Both the position numbers and the translations under genes were made by a program. Shown here piece after piece: positions 48,530-57,857 of a stretch of 64,000 nucleotides of DNA (positions are counted from its first letter, which is position 1; each line of letters starts with the position of its first letter). The DNA comes from Ophioderma brevispina (taxonomy: Eukaryota; Echinodermata; Ophiuroidea; Amphilepidida; Ophiodermatidae), in the NCBI GenBank assembly GCA_023653785.1, contig JAMKCH010084949.1:1-64000 (forward strand), in the 5' to 3' direction. The notes beneath the pieces are model-generated. The model had not been told where the DNA came from. It saw nothing but the letters and a program-made list of their open reading frames with translations, and did not search any database.

Positions 48530-50983
48530 AATCTTCCAAAAAATTTGGCATAAAAATGGTGTCACTGTTCCAGGAGGCTCAAATGATGTATGGCACGTAC
48601 TAGTTATGTCATTTGTGTTGAGTACCCCAAACCGAATTATACCACTTAAGTACCGTAATTACACAAGATTATCAAAACTTAAAACGGGCTCGATCAATGA
48701 GGTTCACACCAGTTCACCCGATGAAAATAAACCTGACATCATTCATAATGCATATTTTCTCATACCTTGAAAGTAAATATTGAAAGTCCAGCTTCTGTTT
48801 ACTTGACTCAGGTGAACAGAACTGATCAGATTTGGCTGTAATCAATACGATGACCAAATATGGAGATTAAATCGTGCGTACACGTACGTTGTAGATAACA
48901 TTCATACTCTTGTGACTGAACTATATTTAAGCTCTGCCTTTTTTTTTCACAAATCTCAATAACCGGATCAAAAGTCATTAGAACACCTGCCAATAACACA
49001 CATAAATATTGCCGTACATAAATGGCAGCTTGTGGCATTCTCGGCAGTTGACAAAAATGTAGTACCAATTTCATGATCTCCATTGTCCCTACCCCCACCC
49101 CACCTCTAGACTTGACCAAGTCGTTGGGGCACTTGTGTTCGTAATATGTACCCTGGCAATGTATTCTTGTATTAAAGCTTATTAATTTAAACACCAACCA
49201 AAGAATCAGAATATTTGCTGCAAGTTACATACAGCCAACACCCTCAAGTCACACTTAGTTATACTGAACAAGTATCTGTTATCTTGTACACAGAGTTGAC
49301 CATGGCCCTAAATTAATAAGGACCTAATTACTCCCTCAGCTGATCAGTACTGTCTTCCACCACCATGACATAGCTGCCACTGTCACAGATCATGCTTTTT
49401 GGGCTATGCTGTTCGCCATCGCCACCAAGTTGGTAGGGCAACTAGAAAGAAATTGAAGCCACACCTTTCATGGAACCAAGCTATTAGGGAACAAGAAGTG
49501 TGAAACCAGCTAACTTTATGAATTGGTTATCAATTCATAAAGAGGAGATCCAATTAGCTTTATTACTGAAGTGCCCAAGTGGCCTATTAGAATAATTAGT
49601 GAGCCAATTTGATTTGGCTATTAACTGTTTTGCCTACAAATGACCACTGATAATATACTAGTATACAAGCTACACACCATTGAAACTAAATTCATGTTAT
49701 TTTACTGCAGTCTTAGTATATGTCCATGTGTCTCAGCAAGGTGTAAAAAGGAAAAGGGCTGCCATATTTTGACTTCAGAGCCCACCAGCCTTGGACAAGG
49801 CTACCCCACCTCCCCATCCTAAAACAAAAAAAAATTTAAGTGGGGAGTTTAATCTGTAACCTGACCCATCTGACACACTTTTTTCTCACACACTTATGAA
49901 TTCAGAAACCTTAACAGAACAAACCTGTGCTTTATTCCGTGAAGGGTTTCCGAATTCACAAGCGTGTCAAAAAAAGTGTGTCAGATGGGTCAGGCTACGG
50001 AAACTCCCAAAAATTAGTGCCGCCACTGGTTATTATGTTGAACACCACACAGGATGCACGTGTTAGGAAGAGGGTTAGTAGTGTCTGTACATCAGTTTCA
50101 CATTTTGATGGATAATGGGCGCACAACTGTTTGAACGTCTCATTCATCATGATTAAAATGAGAATAAAACAAAAAATATCAACGGCGACACACTTTTGAC
50201 AACTAATTTGGAGTATTTATGCCACTAACTACATTCTGTGTAAATTTGAATTAATTTCATCATTGGCGGGCCAAATATGATTTTTCATAAAAATCTATTT
50301 TTACACGTCTTTCTATGGGAAATAGGCACATAGAGGGCGCTATAACATACAAATTATGACCTTTGCAGGCCTATATGGCAAGATTCCCGCAATGGATTTT
50401 GCTGATTTTTGCGGAGTAATAGCTCTTGCATGTCCCTACTTATATCAGTTGTCAAAATTGTGTCGCCATTGCTTAAAATTGCTCTAAAATAAGAGACAAT
50501 TTGCATGGGGTCAAACAGCTGTGGCGCATGACGGGGAGATGGGGGGGACACAACTTTCTCTATAGGTATATTATAGGTTTCCAAATTCCTAGGTGTGTCA
50601 GAAAGAAGTGGTTCACCTTACAGAAACACCCCTCTAGAAATAAAACTCCATGATTTGTTCACTGCAATTTATTCACCTTTCATTTAATTAATCTTAAAAT
50701 TGGACAGTTTGAATTGGTCTTATTGATTAATTTTGTTTGATGTGTCAAGTGCAGATGCATGTCACATGTAACATTAACAATTTCCAAGGCAACAGTGGCA
50801 TAAAAATGGTCACAGATGTCGCACTTTACACAAATGCAATCAATTAAGCCCAGGTGACGTGGAAAAAGAAGCAGGCAACAAACTTTTAATAATGAGTAAC
50901 AGTGTTATCTATTGCCGCTGTACAAATAACGTTGAACTTGAGCCTAGATTAAATAGAGTCAGTCTGTACACACAGATGGATTG
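48530..50983. other. Upstream flank of the PNPLA gene
   Basis: No coding frame recognised; contains the 49830-50030 fold-back. Regulatory sequence is likely somewhere here but no specific site can be named. Confidence 0.35.
49830..50030. mobile_element. Fold-back element, about 200 bp
   Basis: CCTGACCCATCTGACACACT at 49860 mirrors AGTGTGTCAGATGGGTCAGG near 49975-49994; pairing continues through GAATTC and AAACC. The right end GCCGCCACTGG recalls a hAT terminus. Confidence 0.85.
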
Positions 50984-50991
50984 TATAAAAG
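50984..50991 (+). promoter_or_regulatory. TATA-like box upstream of the PNPLA gene
   Basis: TATAAAAG sits 225 bp before the proposed ATG, with pyrimidine-rich Inr-like words about 25-30 bp downstream (around 51010-51018). Position and orientation fit a core promoter with a 5' untranslated exon ending at 51218. AT-rich DNA produces such words by chance, so this is a candidate only. Confidence 0.4.
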
Positions 50992-51215
50992 CGTGTTACA
51001 AATTGTTTCACGTCATTTGATCTGAATCAGCCAAACCACATGCAACAGAAGACTAAGTATTCAGCAATCATTTTTGGTGGTCAGTACTTAGCGGTCAAGA
51101 CTAGTGGTCAAGTGTAATTTATTTCACATTCAAGTTCATCACACACTGAAGTGTCTTGCTTTCATAATCTTACTCTTGAATTGTCTTCAATTATCGGTCA
51201 AGAAGCTAGTTCACC

Positions 51216-51218
51216 ATG
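51216..51218 (+). CDS. PNPLA-like exon 1: start codon only
   Basis: ATG in a good context (TTCACC before it) is followed immediately by a consensus donor GTAAGTA at 51219. Joined in phase 0 to exon 2 it adds Met before Val-Arg-Ser. The 5' untranslated part would lie upstream, from roughly 51015. An alternative is initiation at the in-frame ATG at 51620 inside exon 2 (MTGST), which would shorten the product by ten residues without touching the patatin domain. Confidence 0.6.
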
Positions 51219-54200
51219 GTAAGTACAATCAGTAATTGGTATCTATACTCGGAGACAGAGAAAAGATTGTGTTTTGTGCCTGATGTAATCTATCAAATTG
51301 GTGTCAGCGAAACATGAATTGTCATGAATGCGCCACAGGCAGGGAATGTTTAGTGCTAGCTAAATGGCCTACCTGATAAATCAGTGTCACTGGTTCATTG
51401 AATCAGGCACAAAAATCTTATTTCTGTCACTGTGTGTAGCAAGTGTGACATGGGGGCTGGGGGACTGACTGAGTTAGCTAGATACCCTTCAGGTACCAAC
51501 ATGCCCATGCACATCATTTGACTGCCTTCAGCCATTTGAGCAGCCAAAGACAACAACTAAATTGTTCTTTTTTTTGCCATTTTTGTTTCCAGGTGAGGTC
51601 AATCAACGCAGGGGTCGTCATGACTGGGAGCACCAACGTGGAAATCGTCACACCAGAGAGATGGTCAAGTTGCGACAGTTGCCGAAAGATGCACTCGCAG
51701 TCCCAGCAGGGCAGTGAAGTGAACGTGTCATTTGCAGGGTGTGGTTTCCTTGGCATCTACCATCTTGGTGCTCTAAGATGCTTCCTAACCCACGGCAAGC
51801 ATATGCTACACAGGGTGAAACGATGGGGTGGCGCTTCCGCTGGGGCACTGGCGGCAGCGTCCGTTATATGCATACCAAATAAACTTGATGTAAGTATGAC
51901 CATTTACTTGTTATAATTTCTATATCATGTAGTCTGTTGAGAAGTACCCTTGCTCCCCCAGTGACTAATTAGCCACCTCGCACTGTCTTTCTTTTCACCT
52001 CTTAAAAACAAATCAAGACAAAGACTTTGTGGGCAGACAGATGTACATTACTTTATGGACCAATTTGACGGAAATTGTAGCATAGGTTTCTTTATCACAT
52101 TAACTCAGATTTTGTACAGGTTAAATCCAGTGGCGTGCACAAAGGGGGCCAGGGGAACATACCCTCAGTTTTGTATGCCACTCATGTTATTATTAAAGCC
52201 GATTTAAATCAGTGCTTGCCCTTTAATTGCTACCCATGGGGGGGGGGGGATTATTCTTGTGCCCCACTCAAAAGATGGTTATGATTAATGGTTTATGGGA
52301 TGACATCTCAACTAATGAACTAAGACTAGGCTTGTTTCGACTAATTTCATTGTAATCTTTATGTTCATTTTGAATATGATTGTGCAAATGCATTTAATCT
52401 TGACAATGTTTTGAAAAAAAAAATTAGTTTAGAGTGACTTTAGTCCTCATCAGGTCCCCTCTGAGAGGTTGAGATCAAATTTTGAAAGCTATAGACCGTA
52501 TTCAATATGACGTCAGCCACCAGACATGTTGGTGGACAAGATACATACATTCCAGGACTACAATACATTAAGCTGTCAATCGATCCATGTTTAGCGATTG
52601 CACAGGGATCATTGACAGGTGAATGTATTGCAGTACTGGAATGCGTCGATCTTGTCCACCAACATGGCTGGCTATTGAATACGGTCTATATTCATGGTCC
52701 TTGGAACCATAATTATTTTATTTTATATATATATATTGATCTAATGAACTCCTGAAGACAAAACTTAGACCTTTGTATCAAGTTAAAGGGGCATTTCGTG
52801 ATCCACAGCCTCGTCCCCCGACTTACCTAAAAAGTTGAGATTTTATATCATCTGAACCGCTAGCCTTAGTAATCCATGTGTACCTATTCTGACGTGCAAA
52901 TGTGGCCGTATCTGTAAGAAATTAGCAATTTGTATTTTCTGTCCATAAACGGACAGAAATTAAAGCACAGTGGCCTATGGGGCCGTGGGAAACAATCAGT
53001 TGCTCATAACACAAAACTGCAAGATCGGAATCAAATCATATTTTGTGAATAAGCTTTTCTCAAGGATATATCTAGTTAACAATGAATAAAACAGAAGGTG
53101 CTGGAATCACAAAATGCACATTTAACCTGTTCTTTCCTCTTATCTTTGTCTTAACAAGGAGGCCTTGGGTTTAATGAACACCTTAATTAGCGACATCCAA
53201 GGGAAGCCACTCGGACCACTCACACCAGGCTACAATATGATGGACACACTCAGGTCAGAACTGAAGAAAATCCTTCCCGCTAACGCCCACAAATTAGCCC
53301 ATGGACGTCTCTTTCTATCAGCAACCAGTATTCCGGACATGAAGAACCGGCTCCTATCAGAATTTGAGACAAGAGAAGAATTAATACAGGTATGCTTTGA
53401 TTTTTCTAAGTTTTCTTGTTCTCCTCTGTCATCCAGTGCATAATGTGGACAATAATCATGTACATGTCCTCTACCTACTGATAGTGAAGTAAATGGGTTT
53501 GCTCACTTAAAGCACAAGAGGGCAGTATTTCATTTCACACTTGGGTTTTCTGTGTTAACTACTTTCCAACTCTAGAGGGCAGGAGACATTTTGTTTTGTG
53601 AAACGTGTGGTGCAGTTTAATTGGTTGATAGATTGCAAACTGTTTAGTTGACTTGATTGGATATTAATATCTTAGCCAAAATGTTGACTAAATGATTTAT
53701 CAGTTAGTAATTTGCCTCATTTCACAACACTTATTCTATCTCAATAGTCAGATTTCAAAAACTTAAAAAATCAGCTATTAAAGGTGCAATGACAGTGGCG
53801 GATCCAGAATCAGAAAAGCAGGGGCGCAAAGAAGAGTTAAATATTGCGAGGTATCGGCAAACAGACTTATTCATGCAGAACTCTTATTGAGTAGGATTAT
53901 TGTTGTATCAAGTGGACCACTATATGAAATTCCTAGCTACAATACATGTGTAAAGAGTTAATGTGAACGAGTTCAACGTGTTGGTTGATTACACGCAATT
54001 TTTAACTCTACTTTGCGCCCCTGCTTTTCCGATTCTGGATCCGCCACTGAAAGAGAGATTTCAAGTAAGAGGTTTCCCTAAAAAGTGTGAAAATTTTGCT
54101 TTTGGCACTGGTGTAAAGCTTTCTATCAAAAATATCCCCACCTGAAAGATTAAGCTGAGAACTGTTTCTTTGGTACAAAAATTGTGAAATTTCTAATTTC

Positions 54201-57200
54201 CTATAGGAGCAAATAGGAAATTCAGCCTATGTTTTCTACTGAAATATTTTAAGTAACTTATTTCTGAAGCCAAATAAAAGGTAGGGAATCTATTGAGTGT
54301 CTAATCTACATAAAATCACTACATATCACAGAAAATATAGATGACTTGAAATCTCTCATTGCACCTTTAAATCACATTGTTTTGCAATGTAAACTATAGA
54401 GAAATATTTTGATTTGAGAAGATTATACATCAATCAATAACTAAATTCTAACCTTGCTTGTTTGTTTGCAGGCTCTACTCTGTAGTTGTTACATTCCTGT
54501 GTACGGAGGCTACAAGATCCCAACGTACAGAGGCAAGGTAAGGATAGAGCTCATTGATTGAATTTAATGAGAATGGACTTTGTCATGAGAGATGAGAATA
54601 GTCCTCAAACCATTGGAAGTTTCTCCATTTCCCAGATGGCACAGATTCACATGGTGTGTCAAGTTTGGCAGTGAGACTACAGAACAGTGCTACACTGCAA
54701 TATTCTAATTTCTCATGCCAAAGTTCAGTCTCATTCATGAAAATTATGTCATTAGTAATGGGCAGAGTAATGGGTATTGTGGTATTGAAATTGAGGTAAA
54801 ATCTACATAATGTCTTTACAAGCTGCAATCTTTTAACATACCAGCCACAGTAAAAGATAACAAAAACTATGACAAACTGCTAAAAGTATCACATGAACTG
54901 AATAGAGGAGAATCCACAGATTCTTGTCAACTCCACATAGGTGAACATTATAAAATTGGCTATCTCTCAAAGTCAGTGCTAGGAAGAAATGACTCATTAA
55001 CTTGATCACGTCGTTATACCTGCAGAGGCACCCTAAGTCACATTAGAGTTTCCAAATGAAACAACATTAACCCCACTCCATTTTGAACATTACTACCACA
55101 CTTAAATATCCAAGGGCTATGATTGCTAATATGCCAATTATCTCCCCATGAATTTGCAGCCTCTCGGTGACCCTACTGAACCTTCTTTTACCTTTCCCTG
55201 TCAGACAATCAAGTAAGCAAATCATCGTCTATTTAAATTACATTAAGGCAGTCTGCAGAGATGTCGAAACTGGTAGTTGGTTGCTACTGTGTTGCTGGTA
55301 GTCATTAGCGTCTGTCAATTTAAGTTTAACACCTGTTATTTCTGTACTGTGGTGATGGTATCCTAGTACCATATTAGGTTATTCATTACTATAATATAAG
55401 TTCCAATTTGAATCAGAGGGGAATATCTTTGTTATAAACTTGATCATCTTCCCAAATGCCTTAGATTCACCATATACTAATACTGCTTTAACTAAATTTG
55501 AAACCCCTACAGGCATTATGAGCACAAGAACTTGTAGAAAAAGTGACATTTTCTACAATAGAAATCAGCAGGTTGTGCATTTTAGGCAACTTCAGTAAGG
55601 CCCCAAAAAGTTTGTTTTTCATAAACCGACCGACACTAAAAACCCTGCATACTCAAAAATGTTTATGTAAATTAGTACAAAATTAAAAAAAAATCTGCAG
55701 ACCGACCCATGATTTTCATTCACAATTTAAAAAACAAAATTTACCAACACATGAAAAAACATCAAAACAAGACAACAAAGCAACTATAACAAGTAAACAA
55801 AAGATCTTTGCTATGTCATTGAAAACAAAATTCAATATTAGCATGTTGTATTGATTTTAGAGGAAAACATTGTGAAGTTTATCTAAAAAAAACGACTGAC
55901 CAGACCTAATATTTTCCTCCACTATGGCGTCAAAGTTATTTTTAAGCCTAACACTAAAGAAACACTGACAGTTTAGAAAACTAACAGAACATGAGAAAAA
56001 GGAATAATTTAAGAAAAAGAATGTATCATGCACCCCTTTGTTTTTAATGGAATGTCCTTCTAGTATGCTCATTTCTGATTGGCTGAGTCTTGCCAAAGCC
56101 ATAGTTATGTACACCCTAATGTGATGCATCTGGATTTAATAACATTGATGCTTTGATAAAGTTATCACATGTCAGGGAAGTGGTCAAATATTTTGAAACA
56201 GCAATAAAAATATGGAAATGGAGTATTGTGCAATTTTAAGGGAAAATTTATCTGTTTGTTCTGCAGTTCACCTGTTTAGCTTCTCTTCAATTTTGTGAGA
56301 ATGTGGTTTATTTAATTTTGAGGCATTATTTTTTATATCTAAGTTACAAAAAGATGAACTTTATGTGACATGCAGTGGTAGAAAAATTAGTATTATTCAT
56401 TTTCTTTTTAAATTGTTTTCAAATGTGATCAAAAGAGCATTTTCAGTATGCATGCCCACAAAAATGTCAAGCTGGTGCACATGGTACTGAAAATGCACAA
56501 CTTCAGATTTTCCCAATTTTTTTATTGAATCTTTTGTCATTGGTCAAAAGCTATTTTTATTATTTTCATATGAAACTGAAGTAACATGTAGCACATTTTA
56601 ACACTTAAGTGCCTAAGGGGGGTTCCATACTACCCAAGATTTGTTTTTCGGCGATTTCTCAGTCGTAAAAAATATTTTCGAACTCGAATTTTTTGTAATT
56701 GTGTAACTTACCGATGCGCTTCTTTCCATAAAAAAAAAAATTCTAAAATTTCTAGCCCGTTAATGAGATAATTAGCTTGGGTCCCTAGGAACCCCCCCCT
56801 TAGGCACCAACGGGAGTGTGATTTTAAAAATAAAAATTAGCAAACACTGTTGCCAGAAATATTTTTCTGCTTATATATGTTCATATGCATGAAACAAAAT
56901 TAATTACATAATCAGAAAAAATAAAATCACCCTTTTAATTGCTGTAAAGAAGCGATTCCATCATCGAGCGACTGCGCGCCATTGCTGTACAAACCTATGG
57001 CAAATATGACTGCACCCACAAAAAATACAAGAATGTAGAAAATGGTAATGTTTGTGTTAAATAAATGTAAATTGGTCCTTCTAGAGCAGATATAAACATC
57101 AAAACGATTTGCAATGTGTATGCTGTGGAAGCAGGGTCGCGAAAACATCATGTTACTTTTTGAGCGATTTTGACGCATTTCGAAAACAATGATTTGCCCC

Positions 57201-57857
57201 TAATTTCCAGACGATAAACCGGAACTCATTTATATTGCAACCTTTGGCCTTCTCTTATACCCCCATTTGAAAATTCCATCGGGAAGTGGTTTTTCCTTAG
57301 GGGGGTTCCTTGGAACCCCCCCCCCCCCCTTAGGCACCAACGTGAGTGAAAACACCTTAGGCACTTAAGTGTTAAAATAAAGAAAATTAAAAAGTTATTT
57401 TACATGAGATATGGATTTCTCATAGGCTCAAGAATACAGACTTTTATCCTAATAAATCAAGAAGTGCTATTATATATTGAAATATAACTAAACGTCTCTC
57501 ATATTGTTCTTTCAGAAATACATTGATGGAGGCCTAACCGTGAACATGCCCAAATTTTCCACTGAAACCACCATCTGTATATCCCCTTTCAGTGGCCCCC
57601 TTCAGCAAATCTGCCCCAATGATAACCCTTGGTACCAAAACCTCTACGGAATCATCGCCGGTCACAGCTTCCAAATAAACACACAGAACATCGTTCGCGG
57701 CTTCCAGGCGCTATTCCCGCCAAATCGTGACATTCTTGATGGTTACAACCAGCAGGGCTGGGATGATGCCCTAGAATTCTTGAAGGAACATGGTTACATA
57801 GAAGAGGAAGAGGATGGGAAAGAGGAAGAAGTAGATAGTGACTTAGAACTTGAATGA
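51216..57857 (+). CDS. Patatin-like phospholipase domain protein (PNPLA2/3/4 clade), 5 coding exons
   Basis: Coding exons are 51216-51218, 51593-51889, 53159-53389, 54472-54537 and 57516-57857 (stop TGA). Every junction is GT-AG and phase 0, giving 312 residues. Seen: oxyanion-hole loop GCGFLG (residues 50-55), nucleophile elbow GASAG with Ser83 (codon 51836-51838), the family-typical GRL, REELIQ and IPVYGG segments, the catalytic-dyad Asp203 in DGG, then ISPFSG and a late ALFPP motif. The chain ends with an acidic tail (EEEEDGKEEE and more). Known: this family hydrolyses or transfers acyl groups of triacylglycerol, retinyl esters and phospholipids at lipid droplets or membranes with a Ser-Asp dyad. 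Human PNPLA4 is 253 residues and PNPLA2 about 504, so a product ending just after the patatin core is closest in architecture to PNPLA4, while SFAGCGFLG and the ICP..ALFPP region also resemble PNPLA2/3. Ortholog assignment within the clade is not decided. No signal peptide is evident. Confidence 0.93.
51593..51889 (+). CDS. PNPLA-like exon 2: oxyanion hole and catalytic serine
   Basis: 297 bp, 99 codons. The acceptor is a T-rich tract ending TTTCCAG; the donor is GAT followed by GTAAGT. It encodes a 43-residue variable N-terminus, then VSFAGCGFLGIYHLG and the GASAG elbow. The coding stretch is clearly richer in G+C than the surrounding intron DNA. Confidence 0.95.
52490..52689. mobile_element. 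Fold-back element, 200 bp, in PNPLA intron 2
   Basis: TATAGACCGTATTCAATA at the left mirrors TATTGAATACGGTCTATA at the right. Arms of about 85 bp include GTTGGTGGACAAGAT and AATGTATTG. Confidence 0.9.
52783..53079 (+). mobile_element. TTAA element, family AAAGGGGCATTTCGTGATCC, in PNPLA intron 2
   Basis: Aligns with 41320-41610 along nearly its whole length (CCTCGTCCCCC, GTAATCCATGTGTACC, AAGCTTTTCTCAAGGATAT). It starts at TTAA and ends at AGTTAAC, but lacks the inverted right terminus, so it is probably 3' deleted. Confidence 0.75.
53159..53389 (+). CDS. PNPLA-like exon 3: middle of patatin domain
   Basis: 231 bp, 77 codons. The acceptor follows a pyrimidine tract ending AACAAG; the donor is CAG followed by GTATGC. 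Residues 101-177 include LGPLTPGYN, the LRSELKKILP segment, a GRL strand and TREELIQ, all collinear with PNPLA2/4 family members. Confidence 0.94.
53778..54370 (-). mobile_element. TTAA-flanked MITE, family AGGTGCAAC, copy 4, in PNPLA intron 3 and interrupted by a hAT-like MITE
   Basis: TTAA plus AGGTGCAAT at the left and ATTGCACCT plus TTAA at the right. A 257 bp second element (53793-54049) splits the left terminal repeat; removing it leaves about 336 bp, the usual family length. It sits between PNPLA exons 3 and 4. Confidence 0.88.
53793..54049. mobile_element. hAT-like MITE nested in a TTAA MITE
   Basis: Ends CAGTGGCGGATCCAGAATC and its reverse complement; the inverted repeats run about 54 bp with few mismatches, through GCAGGGGCGCAAAG. 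Flanks AATGA/AAAGA may be an imperfect short duplication of the host terminus. CAGTGGCGG termini are typical of hAT elements. Confidence 0.85.
54472..54537 (+). CDS. PNPLA-like exon 4: IPVYGG strand
   Basis: 66 bp, 22 codons. The acceptor is TTTGTTTGCAG and the donor is AAG followed by GTAAGG. Residues 178-199 read ALLCSCYIPVYGGYKIPTYR plus Gly-Lys, matching the family segment just before the catalytic Asp. Confidence 0.92.
56598..57375. mobile_element. TTAA element, family CACTTAAGTGCCTAAGG, copy B, in PNPLA intron 4
   Basis: TTAACACTTAAGTGCCTAAGG-type terminus (split here as TTAACACTTAAGTG plus CCTAAGG) and its exact complement on the right. 778 bp. The minus strand keeps an open frame ending near 56927 with a hydrophobic stretch (FYILVFFVGAVIFAIGLY); in copy A the same stretch is degraded. 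It ends about 140 bp before PNPLA exon 5. Confidence 0.88.
57516..57857 (+). CDS. PNPLA-like exon 5: catalytic Asp, C-terminus and stop
   Basis: 342 bp, 113 codons plus TGA. The acceptor is TTGTTCTTTCAG. It opens with KYIDGG, where Asp203 is the second dyad residue, and continues through ISPFSG, ICPND, QALFPP and a GWDDALEFLKEHGY segment like the end of PNPLA4. It closes with about 18 mostly acidic residues. Confidence 0.94.
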   Translation, partial: KYIDGGLTVNMPKFSTETTICISPFSGPLQQICPNDNPWYQNLYGIIAGHSFQINTQNIVRGFQALFPPNRDILDGYNQQGWDDALEFLKEHGYIEEEEDGKEEEVDSDLELE

